Assembly: GCF_018917525.1 (NCBI RefSeq)
Contig: NZ_JAHLOS010000024.1
Span: 1 to 64,000, forward strand
DNA from: Enterococcus raffinosus
GTDB lineage: Bacteria > Bacillota > Bacilli > Lactobacillales > Enterococcaceae
DNA length: 64,000 bases
Direction of reading: 5' to 3'
Below are positions 22,037-32,759 of this stretch, one piece after another. Each line of letters begins with the position of its first letter. Position 1 is the first letter of the stretch. The notes below the pieces were generated by a model. That model had not been told where the DNA came from, searched no databases, and saw only the letters and a list, made by a program, of their open reading frames with translations. The position numbers were made by a program, and so were the translations under genes.

Positions 22037-23674
22037 TTAAACTGCTTGTTCGTTAACTTTACGATACTTAGTGATTGCAATCAACATTAAGCCTAAACCT
22101 ACAACTAGGAAGGCGATGATCCCTTTTCCACCGGTTGATGGTAAGAAGCCTTTTGGCGCATTCGGGATTTTCAGTGTTGTTGATTCAGCGTAAGAACCAT
22201 TTTTGATTTCAAACGGAGTATCCTCTACTAGTTTAACGAAACCGTTTGGTGCTTTCGTTTCCTTCAAGAAGTAGCTGCCCATTTCCAAACCAGTTACCTT
22301 GATTTTCCCATCAGCCTCTGATTTGAATCTCGTTGCAGCAGATAGATCACTTACCCAGACCGGAGTTCCACCTTCCACATCTTGTTTTAGATACTCATCA
22401 TTACCACCGTTATCACGGCCTACGACGAACTCTGCTCCGCCTAGCGTTTGAGTCTCCTTGCCGCTTTCATGTTTCAAGAATCTATGACCACCGGTTCCGA
22501 AACCTGGAGGCGGATTAAGAATGTTACGGTCATCATTCACATCACCATCACGTGTGATTTCTACAACTAGATCATTGTCAATTTTTTCATCGACAGGCGT
22601 AAATTCTGTCATACTGACGCCATAAGTGATTTCAATTTTCTTGCCGGCAAATTGTTTTAAATAATCAGCTGTGGCCTTCGACTTAGCAAATTCAGCCGCA
22701 CTAGAAACACTTGTTTCAGCATTGAAATTAGCGGCTAAAGTAAAGCCGGCATAGTCTGAATAAGGAGAAGCAGTGTTTTGCGGTGTCAATGTCATATGGC
22801 TATAGAATTCAGTTAAATCACTGCCCTCAATTGTACGTCCATCGATCACAATTTTTGAGATTCCCTCAAATTTTACACCTGTTTTAGTCAACTGATCGAC
22901 GAATGCGAATTTATTGTAACGCGTTTGCTGCGCACTCGTTGCGCCATCTGTGATGATTTCACCGATTTGACTTGGAAAAGTAAATGACGCTTTGTAGTTG
23001 ATCTGTTTCCCAACTTCAAAAGTATAGAAACTTTCTCCTGCAGGAACATCAGGTAATTTATTTCCGTTCTCATCTACTAAGATTTTCTCAGGTACTTCTT
23101 TATCAACGATTTTATTTTTTGGATACAAGTGGATCGTGCTTAACTCAGTCGCTCCATCCATCGCTGGCAATATCAGAATGGTTGGATTTGAATAGCCTTG
23201 ATAGCCTGTTGGTAATTTCTCTTCAAAATAATAGACGTTATAGGTTCCGTCAGCTGCTCGTTTCTCCAATGCATCAAACGTTGCATCGCCGTTACCGTTA
23301 GTTGTTTGCTTTCCTTTTTCAGTGGCTTTTGATTTATCTAAAGTAAAAGATTTCATCAATGCTTCCGTTTTAGTTTTTACTTCGGCTTCCGATTCATTTC
23401 CTGTCAAAGCCAGTTTAGCATAAAAATCTGCAGTTACATCCCACGCGGTAAACTCCACACCTGGTAAACCCTCGTAATGACTGAATTCATTCATTTCTTT
23501 ACCAGTATTTTTAATTGCCTCATTTGGAAATTCATCCATTTTCTTTTTATGCAAGGTTACTGCCACTGTTTCTGCAGCTGCCGCATTCTCACTCAAACCA
23601 AATAACCCTGTTAGTAGTGGTACGAGACACACAATTGCTGTTAATAATCCTGTCCATTTTACTTTATGTTTCAT
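22037..23674 (-). CDS. Major (backbone) pilin, EbpC-like, locus 2
   Basis: A 545-aa shaft pilin parallel to the one at 213-1799. The signal peptide ends near AAA-AE (about residue 34), the pilin motif is YPKNK in IHLYPKNKI, the C-terminal CnaB domain has E-box FLKETKAPNGF, and it ends LPSTGG, a membrane segment and KYRK. The N-terminal MDEFPN, EGLPG and FTAWD stretches are shared with the paralogue, the middle is diverged. Its ATG overlaps the stop of the preceding gene by one base (TAATG). Confidence 0.92.
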   Translation of the reverse strand: MKHKVKWTGLLTAIVCLVPLLTGLFGLSENAAAAETVAVTLHKKKMDEFPNEAIKNTGKEMNEFSHYEGLPGVEFTAWDVTADFYAKLALTGNESEAEVKTKTEALMKSFTLDKSKATEKGKQTTNGNGDATFDALEKRAADGTYNVYYFEEKLPTGYQGYSNPTILILPAMDGATELSTIHLYPKNKIVDKEVPEKILVDENGNKLPDVPAGESFYTFEVGKQINYKASFTFPSQIGEIITDGATSAQQTRYNKFAFVDQLTKTGVKFEGISKIVIDGRTIEGSDLTEFYSHMTLTPQNTASPYSDYAGFTLAANFNAETSVSSAAEFAKSKATADYLKQFAGKKIEITYGVSMTEFTPVDEKIDNDLVVEITRDGDVNDDRNILNPPPGFGTGGHRFLKHESGKETQTLGGAEFVVGRDNGGNDEYLKQDVEGGTPVWVSDLSAATRFKSEADGKIKVTGLEMGSYFLKETKAPNGFVKLVEDTPFEIKNGSYAESTTLKIPNAPKGFLPSTGGKGIIAFLVVGLGLMLIAITKYRKVNEQAV

Positions 23675-24387
23675 TATTTTTCCCCCCCTATTTTTTTGGG
23701 TCTTTTTAGACCCATAACTGCCAGAATAAAAATGAGAACGCCAAGTACTGAGTAGCTATTTACAAGCTCGTTCGTTTGTGGAAATGATTTACCGGAAGTA
23801 TCTACTGGTGTTTTAGGAACCACCAGTCGCTCAGTCGTTTCAGTTGGCGGTGTGACTACTAACGGTTCTTTTTCTTCTGCATACTTTCCATAAATCATCA
23901 CTTTGAATATCTCTAACTCCGAGTCAACATCGTGTTGCGGAAAGAATAAAACAACTGGCAGAAAATGAAATTTTCCGGTTTCTCCATTAGCTAAAATCAG
24001 ATAAGCCGCATCCTTGTTTTCTTGATATCGTGGAAGTGCGGTCCTAGCTTCCCCTTCACTATTGACTGTCAATACCTCTTCACTTAATGGTTTCAATCCT
24101 TCTGTTCGAATAAAGCTCTGCATCTCTTCTTTGGTTGCATTTTTATCTAGCAAGAATTCCTTAGCTTCTTTTTCTGACATCACATTTGAGTGACGCCAAT
24201 TCGTTAAATCATAGATCGTAAAGTTCAAATTATCGGTTCCCTGAACTTTTTCTCCCTCTTTTGGTCTTGTATTGATGATGATTTCGACTTTCTCATTTGT
24301 TGTAACTGCTGAAACGGAACTCGTCAACATGTTAACTCCAATCAAGACTGCTAGAAGGGACAAGAAAAGTAGTCGCTTTTTTTTCAT
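23674..24387 (-). CDS. Minor (basal) pilin, EbpB-like, locus 2
   Basis: A 237-aa protein with a signal peptide, one pilin domain that aligns with the locus 1 basal pilin (IINTRPKEGEKVQGTDN, IYDLTNWR, AAYLILANGETG), a shorter Pro/Thr stretch and the C-terminal signal FPQTN followed by a hydrophobic segment and KRPKK. The missing Leu and Gly make this sorting signal unusual and close in form to sortase B motifs (NPQTN). It starts two bases after the tip gene stop and ends within the ATG of the shaft gene. Confidence 0.83.
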   Translation of the reverse strand: MKKKRLLFLSLLAVLIGVNMLTSSVSAVTTNEKVEIIINTRPKEGEKVQGTDNLNFTIYDLTNWRHSNVMSEKEAKEFLLDKNATKEEMQSFIRTEGLKPLSEEVLTVNSEGEARTALPRYQENKDAAYLILANGETGKFHFLPVVLFFPQHDVDSELEIFKVMIYGKYAEEKEPLVVTPPTETTERLVVPKTPVDTSGKSFPQTNELVNSYSVLGVLIFILAVMGLKRPKKIGGEK

Positions 24388-24389
24388 GT

Positions 24390-27300
24390 CTAGTCCCTCC
24401 TTCTATTAATGTATAAGTAGACTGCACCCAATCCGCTGCCTGCTACTAAGCAAATAATAGAAAATAGAACGAAGTACCGATTCCCGAAACTTCCAGTTCT
24501 AGGGAGTACACCCGTTTGTCTGCGATTTTTCACCTTTAAAGTAATTACATTTTCTGTTTCACCTAGTTTGGTTGAACTCGTTACCAGAGGATGGCTTTCG
24601 ACCCCTACATGACCACTCTCAAAAATATCAACAGCAATCTCTTTTTCTAAACCGACATAGCTGTCTGGTGCAGTGACTTCTTTTAAGAAATAGAGCTCTG
24701 ACTTCAAACCAGTAAAAGTAAAGGTCGATCCTGAAGAGATTGTTTTATTGTAAGTGCCTGATAAATTTCGCAAGCGGAAGACAGCACCTTCGATTTCTGC
24801 TCCTTGCTCGTTCGTCTTTATGACTTTCAACTTGAACTCATTCAACTTATTTACGACTGTTTTATTCGTTGAATCAGCAACAACCGCTGTACCATCGGCC
24901 TTTTCAGTCACTGAAAACGTAAAATCATCCATCTTTTTAAAGCCTTCTGGAACAAAGGTTTCACTTACTCGGTACGTGCCGATCGGCAGATCTTTGAATT
25001 CAACGATTCCACTTGCATCTGGCGCAACATTGTCTATAACTTCAATGTTTTTTGTTGTTTCTGTAAGTTTGAATTTTGGCAAACTATCACCGAAAAAAGG
25101 TTGGTTATTCTCCATCACTTTCTTAAAGGAATAATCAGTGGTCATCAGTTTATTAGTAATAAGGATTCCTTTTGCATCCAGCGTTGCTGATTGAAAAGAG
25201 GTTTGACTATAACTTGGTTTTTCATACCCTGACACTTTTTCGACATTTCCAACTCGTTCAATCACTCGATAAGTAATATTGGAATCTCGATCCACCGCTG
25301 GAAAAGAATTTTTCCAACTGTTTGTAGCATTCAATGAAACTTGATAAAGGTCGATCCAATTTTCTCCATCCTTTTTTTGCAGAACGGCAGTTATTGTTTG
25401 CCGCAACTTCCAGAAATTCGCTGTTCCATCTCGTTCGTCTACCCATTTTTTCTCAACTGGAATAACGATTTCTTTAAGCTCATTGATAACAGTGATACTT
25501 TCTTCTTTGCCATTGACCTTGGCGACAACACCAGTTCCATCCGCTTTTTCCGTGACGACGATCGTAAAATCAGCCATCTTCTTATAGCCGGTAGGAACGA
25601 CAGATTCACTCACTGTGTAAGTCCCTATTGGTAACCCCTCAATCTTAACTAAGCCGGCATCATTTGGTTTAATACCCGTGAGTTTATTTCCCTTAGTATC
25701 TTCAATCGTAAACTCAGGTTTGTTCGTTCCCGTAAAGGCTGTTCCATCTTCTTTCAACTTGGTAAACGTATAGTCAGTTGTCATTAAGCGGTTCGTGATG
25801 ACAATCCCATTAGTACCCAAATTGTTGGAACTGAAACTTGTCTTGCTGTATTCCGGCTTCGCATAGCCTGGTACTTTATCCAGATTGCCAACCTTCTCAA
25901 TCACGCGATAATCAATATCTGTCTTCCCATCAACTGCCGGAAAATCAGCAGTCCAATTATTCCCTGCATTCAACTTAACTTGATGAACATTTGTCCATTC
26001 GTTCCCGTTTTTCCTTTGCAGAACAGCAGTTATTTCTTGTCGTTTTTGCCAGTAGTCTTCAGAATCGTTTGACCAGACTTTTTTTACCGGAATGACAAAG
26101 TCTTCATTCACCGCTCGAACCGAAGGAATCCCAAAGTACAATAAATCCGTTGTACGTGTTGGCGTGGGTGTCAATTCAACAAAATCTGTACTGACCGGAT
26201 ACCATCTTCCCGACACAAAACTTGCATCCTCAGTTTTCAGGCGAACTTTGTAATCAAGCTGAATTTCCTGACCGCCGAACAAATTGATATTACTCACTTC
26301 AATTTTTCCATTGCTGCTGGTCACTGTCGGTAACTCAACGGATGTTTCTCCTACTGAGCTCGCAACGGGGGTACTAATAAGTTCCACCATATTCCCGATA
26401 GAAAAATTGATTTTCCCTGCATCGACTGTTCGCAGAATCGTATGATACCAATTCTTGGTATATTCCGTTAATTCCTCACTATTATCCGTTTCATAAAAGA
26501 AGTAATCATTTTGCGTTTCGCCAGTAGCATTGGCTTTTTTCGAAGACATTTTATATAGGCCTTTGATCATATCTGCTTTTGTATGACGATATTCTGTAGC
26601 AGTAGGTCCAATGTCCAGTGCCAGAGAATGAATCTCTACTCCAGCATCTTTAAGATTTCGTGCAGTTGAATTAGTCGTCGTAATGTGACTTGTGATCTTC
26701 AAACTACCAACTGGCCACGGCTCCTTAAGCCCAACAGAATATTCCCAATTCCCTAATTGGTCTCCACTACGATATTTTCCCGCATTGGGATCTCCTTCAG
26801 GATATTTTGCAGAATTTTTAGTGATGTAAACTTGGTCAAAATACATACTCGAATCCGTTACTGCTCCCGTTGGATAGAAGCTAAGATTCGGTGCCCCGTC
26901 TGTCAGAATAAACATCAATTTTTTTCGACCATCTGTCCCATCAGGATCAGCAGCATCAAGTACATCCTTACCAACCATCAAGGCACGCTCGGTAAATGTC
27001 CCTCCACTTGGCGTAAGATTCCTGTATTGATTAACAATATTGTCCCAAGCACTTTCCTGACCTGAGATCGCTACTGTGGCATCTGGACTGCCAGGTAGAT
27101 AATCTGAAAAGACATGTGCCCCCATACGGATATTATCGGCATCTGGAACATGGATCTTTTTCACTTCAGTAATTAGTTTTTCAATCGAAGCTACAGCGTC
27201 ACTCTTTTTCTTGGTAGTCATCGAACCTGAATTATCCAGTAGAAAAACAATATCAACACCCGGTTTATAATTGTAATTTCCGCGAACATTTAACCGAACA

Positions 27301-28223
27301 TCGAATTCGTCCTTTTTGTTCGTTTCCATTGCCAGTTTCCGCAATGATAAGTTGGGGTTACTCGCATCACCATAATGGATATAAGAGTTCGTTCGATCAT
27401 CACCTTGTACGTTCCAGCTGGTTAACCCATCCCAGCCAGCAGCACTTTCATTTCCCCCTTGATGATTGATGACGTTGGTCTGTCCTGTCGGCTGCCATGA
27501 ATATTCCGGATATTTCCCATTATCCGTTTTATAGCTTGGTACTTTGTTGGTGTAAAAATTTTCATGAACTAAATTTCTAGAACTTCTTGCAGCTGATACA
27601 CCAGCCAATTGTGATTGACTATTCTGATCAGAATAGAGCGAAAAACTGTTTGCCGTAACTGGAGCTTCTTGATTAGCTGAACTACTAGAAGCCGATTTTT
27701 TAGAGCTTTTTGAATTCTCTGTTTTTCCCATCTCCAACACTAAAGGCTCTGTTAGCCCAAGAACATCCGTATTCGATTCCTTTGTACTTTTTTCTTTTGT
27801 TTGATTGTTCAAACTTTGTTCATTTAGTTCGATGAACAATTGAAGCTTTTTCTCTTTCTTAGGAAGCACAACTTTTAAAACATATTTTGCTGAAGAGGTA
27901 AATTCTTTTTCGATGAACCAGTCATCCTTCTTTTCCATCCCGTTGACCATAGGATACTCAATCACTTCGTTGCTTTCCGTTAGTAGCTTTAACTTCAAAC
28001 GACTTTCTTTCTGCTCACCGTCAGCTTCTCGTTTTAAATTGACTCGAAAAACATTTCCTTCTTCCGTTTGCTCTGTATCATAAGAAACATTCAGAAATGG
28101 CTCGTCAATTAACACGTTTGAACTTGTTTCTGCAAATGTCTGTGTTTTCACATCCAACAAACCTACTAAGCTTGAAAAAATGACCCCTAACACAATTAGA
28201 AACTGTAGTTTTCCCCTAAGCAT
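24390..28223 (-). CDS. Tip pilin with VWA domain, EbpA-like, locus 2
   Basis: A 1277-aa wall-anchored adhesin, first gene of pilus operon 2. It has a signal peptide ending TFA-ET, a Ser-rich linker (about 165-215), a VWA domain with complete MIDAS (D330-x-S332-x-S334, GGTFTERAL, TDGAPN), two tandem ~207-aa CnaB-pair modules, a last CnaB domain and LPRTG with a membrane anchor. The layout copies tip pilin 1, but it has no cysteine outside the hydrophobic anchor. GGGAGG lies 8 bases before ATG. VWA tips of such pili bind host or matrix proteins; the ligand here is unknown. Confidence 0.9.
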   Translation of the reverse strand: MLRGKLQFLIVLGVIFSSLVGLLDVKTQTFAETSSNVLIDEPFLNVSYDTEQTEEGNVFRVNLKREADGEQKESRLKLKLLTESNEVIEYPMVNGMEKKDDWFIEKEFTSSAKYVLKVVLPKKEKKLQLFIELNEQSLNNQTKEKSTKESNTDVLGLTEPLVLEMGKTENSKSSKKSASSSSANQEAPVTANSFSLYSDQNSQSQLAGVSAARSSRNLVHENFYTNKVPSYKTDNGKYPEYSWQPTGQTNVINHQGGNESAAGWDGLTSWNVQGDDRTNSYIHYGDASNPNLSLRKLAMETNKKDEFDVRLNVRGNYNYKPGVDIVFLLDNSGSMTTKKKSDAVASIEKLITEVKKIHVPDADNIRMGAHVFSDYLPGSPDATVAISGQESAWDNIVNQYRNLTPSGGTFTERALMVGKDVLDAADPDGTDGRKKLMFILTDGAPNLSFYPTGAVTDSSMYFDQVYITKNSAKYPEGDPNAGKYRSGDQLGNWEYSVGLKEPWPVGSLKITSHITTTNSTARNLKDAGVEIHSLALDIGPTATEYRHTKADMIKGLYKMSSKKANATGETQNDYFFYETDNSEELTEYTKNWYHTILRTVDAGKINFSIGNMVELISTPVASSVGETSVELPTVTSSNGKIEVSNINLFGGQEIQLDYKVRLKTEDASFVSGRWYPVSTDFVELTPTPTRTTDLLYFGIPSVRAVNEDFVIPVKKVWSNDSEDYWQKRQEITAVLQRKNGNEWTNVHQVKLNAGNNWTADFPAVDGKTDIDYRVIEKVGNLDKVPGYAKPEYSKTSFSSNNLGTNGIVITNRLMTTDYTFTKLKEDGTAFTGTNKPEFTIEDTKGNKLTGIKPNDAGLVKIEGLPIGTYTVSESVVPTGYKKMADFTIVVTEKADGTGVVAKVNGKEESITVINELKEIVIPVEKKWVDERDGTANFWKLRQTITAVLQKKDGENWIDLYQVSLNATNSWKNSFPAVDRDSNITYRVIERVGNVEKVSGYEKPSYSQTSFQSATLDAKGILITNKLMTTDYSFKKVMENNQPFFGDSLPKFKLTETTKNIEVIDNVAPDASGIVEFKDLPIGTYRVSETFVPEGFKKMDDFTFSVTEKADGTAVVADSTNKTVVNKLNEFKLKVIKTNEQGAEIEGAVFRLRNLSGTYNKTISSGSTFTFTGLKSELYFLKEVTAPDSYVGLEKEIAVDIFESGHVGVESHPLVTSSTKLGETENVITLKVKNRRQTGVLPRTGSFGNRYFVLFSIICLVAGSGLGAVYLYINRRRD
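24850..26105 (-). repeat. Two tandem ~207-aa CnaB-pair modules in tip pilin 2
   Basis: Module 1 (about 25480-26105) and module 2 (about 24850-25480) each run from VIPV-K-W through TAVLQ-K, YRVIE-VGN, GY-KP-YS-TSF and LMTTDY to IPIGTY/ESVVP or ETFVP. The duplication matches that in tip pilin 1 in size and boundaries, so it probably predates the split of the two loci. Confidence 0.85.
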
Positions 28224-28267
28224 CTTTTAACCTCCCTTCACCCGAAAATACCTCCATCGGTGTTATT

Positions 28268-28296
28268 ATTCTATTAAATATAATGGAGATTTTCAA
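28268..28296 (-). promoter_or_regulatory. Candidate promoter of pilus operon 2
   Basis: -35 TTGAAA (28291-28296), 17-base spacer, -10 TAGAAT (28268-28273), about 40 bases before the tip pilin ATG. A short inverted repeat CTCCAT/ATGGAG spans the -10 and start region. Confidence 0.5.
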
Positions 28297-28531
28297 ATTT
28301 GAAATTAATTTTATTCTAGTTATTTATTAAGAATAATAATGTGGAATTACGTTTATTTCCATACCTTATAAGCTCTGCTCATCGTTATTAGACTCTTATC
28401 TTTTAGTATCTATTAAAAAAATGAGTATTTATTTAATTAATATTTTATTAATTAAATGGTTTTAATTTAATTCGTATTAATAATTCTAAAGGAAAATTGA
28501 ATATATCTCCTAAAAGTATGATAACAACACT

Positions 28532-28573
28532 AACCTAGCTATATTTTTAATATCCTAAAAATATAGTTAGGTT
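28532..28573. repeat. 18-bp inverted repeat
   Basis: AACCTAGCTATATTTTTA (28532-28549) pairs with 28556-28573 with one G-T pair and a 6-base loop. No T tract follows on either strand, so it is not a normal terminator. It may be an operator, an RNA element or a remnant of a mobile element. Confidence 0.6.
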
Positions 28574-28844
28574 ATGATTGCGAACAAAAATTCTTTTACA
28601 CAAAAGAATAATTATAAGTAAGTTTTTATCTAAGTGATTCAATTTACATTTACTACGAAAATTGAAGTTCGTTATTTTTAAATTCAAAAAAAGAAGTATT
28701 TAGTCTATTACTAAAAATATAGTATTTTAAACAGTTCTAAAAATACTTGAAACTATAGTACAACCAAAAAGATCATTAAGATAATATGGAGAATTCATCA
28801 AGAAAGAAAGGTCATGATCCTTCAACTCGTCGCAACTTGAAAAC

Positions 28845-28945
28845 CTGTCGCTGGTAGTTCGATGACCACGGCTCAGATTAAACAGATGGAAAAAAATGGC
28901 TCGTCTGCGTCTGGAGAACGAAATATGCGGTAAACACTTAAAGTT
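28845..28945 (+). pseudogene. Possible IS3-type OrfA fragment
   Basis: The plus strand reads GSSMTTAQIKQMEK, then after a one-base frame change MARLRLENEI, which resembles the coiled-coil end of IS3-family OrfA proteins (...RLxxLExENEILKKA). It is very short, without ends or a partner ORF. Chance similarity is possible. Confidence 0.3.
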
Positions 28946-29077
28946 TTCTCGATTGGTATGCTTGTTGTCATGCGGGATGCTATCATGCTATTTTTTATCT
29001 ATTGCTTGGAACGATAAGCAGCTTAATCTGGATTATTCTTTTCACTAGAAGATTTATCAAAAAAATTAGGTAAACAA

Positions 29078-29111
29078 AAAGTCGAAATCCACTTGATTGG
29101 ATTTCGACTTT
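29078..29111 (-). terminator. Terminator of metG
   Basis: Perfect 14-bp stem (29078-29091 with 29098-29111), 6-base loop, and CTTTTTGTTT on the minus strand, next to the metG stop. Confidence 0.88.
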
Positions 29112-29115
29112 TAAT

Positions 29116-31137
<2,022 letters not shown>

Positions 31138-31157
31138 TTAAAAATAGATTCCTACGT

Positions 31158-31184
31158 AGTATACCACAAAACCATATATGGTTT
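31158..31184 (-). promoter_or_regulatory. metG promoter -10 and adjoining perfect palindrome
   Basis: TATACT (31158-31163) is a good -10, about 33 bases before the ATG. Immediately upstream, AAACCATATATGGTTT (31169-31184) is a perfect 16-base palindrome lying in the -10/-35 spacer, where a repressor could bind. The -35 is weak. Confidence 0.45.
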
Positions 31185-31296
31185 GAAAATTCCATCCATT
31201 AAATGGCGCTTTTTTCCATTTATACCCATAAAAAAGAAAGCTTGCTTAACGGTCCTTTATATAAAAATCTAGAATTAAAAATTGATTCATTGAATT

Positions 31297-31686
31297 TCAA
31301 GTAATTTTTATTGAGAAAACTTGAGTCAATATGACGGAACCTATAAAGAAAATACCACCTAATAGCGGTTTGATAATATCTTGTTTTGTCTGATATTCGT
31401 TAGGTGAGGTAGAGATACGATAAGGCTTGTCTTTTTGATAGTAAATGTAAACCTGTTCCCCCTCTTTACGTTTCCCATCAATTGATACTCCATAACTATT
31501 CTCAGGAAAATTGACAGTCTGAACGCCTTGTTCAATATGGACCGTTCCCAAAGAACGCCCCTTAGAACTTGCAAGAAATTCTTGTTCCATTTGCTAATTA
31601 TTATAAGAAATATAGAACATCGAGATTCCAAGTAACACAAAAATGATCCTTCTCATTCTATTGATCACTCGCCACTTTCGATCCAT
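31297..31686 (-). pseudogene. Small membrane protein gene interrupted by an in-frame TAG
   Basis: ATG at 31684-31686 with AGGA upstream starts MDRKWRVINRMRRIIFVLLG, a membrane segment, and reaches TAG at 31594-31596 after 30 codons. The same frame continues without shift for 98 more codons (QMEQEFLASSKGRSLGTV ... LLGGIFFIGSVILTQVF) with a second membrane segment. Membrane segment, ~60-aa soluble part, membrane segment is the DUF3592-like layout. The 3' part could restart at ATG 31590, but no ribosome site is seen there. A single base change restores the full gene. Confidence 0.7.
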
Positions 31687-31760
31687 TACAAATCCTGATT
31701 TCTTATTTAACTGCACGTAGTTTAACACGACATCATTCAATAAAAAAGGTTATAAAAAAA

Positions 31761-31784
31761 CAGCGAATCAAAAAAGACTCGCTG
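31761..31784 (-). terminator. Terminator of the DUF2200 gene
   Basis: 9-bp stem with one mismatch (31761-31769 with 31776-31784) and TTTTTTTATA on the minus strand, 7 bases past the stop codon. Confidence 0.75.
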
Positions 31785-31790
31785 CGACAA

Positions 31791-32135
31791 TTATTTCCGT
31801 AAGATTTTTTCCATCTTCTTACCCTTAGCTAATTCATCCACTAATTTGTCCATGTAACGAATTTTCTGCATCAAAGGCTCTTCAATATCCTCCACTCGAT
31901 AGCCGCAGATTACGCCTTTGATCAAGGAGACATTTTCATTCAATTCAGGAGCTTCAACAAAAAAAGTTTCCATATCATTACCAGAATCAATTTGCTTTTG
32001 CAGTCCCTCTTCGTCATAGCCGGTCAACCAATAAATAACTTGGTCTAACTCTTCTTTACTTCGCCCCTTTTTCTCGATCTTTTTAAGATACAGGGGATAG
32101 ATCGAACCAAAACTCATTTTGAATATTTTACTCAT
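31791..32135 (-). CDS. DUF2200 family protein
   Basis: A 114-aa cytoplasmic protein that matches DUF2200 in length and in its conserved stretches ([54 protein letters not shown]). Function is unknown; the family is common in Firmicutes and Bacteroidetes. It starts 15 bases after the end of the interrupted XRE gene, with AGAGAAGAGG as ribosome site, and is probably its operon partner. Confidence 0.85.
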   Translation of the reverse strand: MSKIFKMSFGSIYPLYLKKIEKKGRSKEELDQVIYWLTGYDEEGLQKQIDSGNDMETFFVEAPELNENVSLIKGVICGYRVEDIEEPLMQKIRYMDKLVDELAKGKKMEKILRK

Positions 32136-32150
32136 TTAAGGACCTCTTCT

Positions 32151-32666
32151 CTAAATGAAATGTAATGCGATGATAAAAATAAAAGTAATTACAACCATAC
32201 TCACACCGGCGATTTTCATGTATTTCAATTCTTTATAAAACTTTTCTTCTTGGCCTTTCAAGTGAGCGATCTTCCACTTAAGTGCGGATAAAGTACTAAA
32301 GTTTGTTATTAAGGCGGCAACGATCAATCACAAAAATACTTCATTAGCATTTCGTAAAGGCAAATACATTAAAAGTATCAGAATAACCCCTGTCAACACT
32401 GGCCCCAAATAATAAATACCGGATATATTCGCCAGCTCTTCTTTTCGTTTCAATTCTTTCACTACAGCGGAATCTTCTACCAATAAATCATTTAACGAAA
32501 TTTGAAAAACTTTCGCCAAGCGCAGGACACTCTCAATATCAGGAAGAGTCTTGCCCGTTTCCCAATTTGAAATCGTACGCTTCGATACGAAAATTTTATC
32601 TGCTAATTGTTCCTGTGTCCATTCTGCGGCTTGCCGTTCTGTTTTGATTTTTTGATTGATTTCCAT
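32151..32666 (-). pseudogene. XRE-type membrane regulator interrupted by an in-frame TGA
   Basis: The frame opens with a helix-turn-helix (residues 5-60: TQEQLADKIFVSKRTISNWE, TLPDIESVLRLAKVF), then a first membrane segment (about 83-103), and stops at TGA 32328-32330 after 112 codons. It then continues in the same frame for 58 codons (LIVAALITNFSTLSALKWK ... VVITFIFIIALHFI) to TAG 32151-32153 with two more hydrophobic segments. HTH plus C-terminal membrane helices is a known regulator type. The TGA most likely replaced a Trp codon. The HTH part could still be made. Confidence 0.7.
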
Positions 32667-32759
32667 TTGATCACCTTCAAAAGTTGGATTTGATACTTTT
32701 AAACTACGGCAGCAGCTCGATAGAAAATTCTTTCCACCCTTGATATGACAGCATTCGTG

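Larger units (their letters stand above)
28297..29077. other. AT-rich intergenic region upstream of pilus operon 2
   Basis: About 780 bases without a real gene. It contains a long hairpin (28532-28573) and a short transposase-like remnant (about 28845-28945). The rest is AT-rich and unstructured as far as I can see. Confidence 0.5.
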
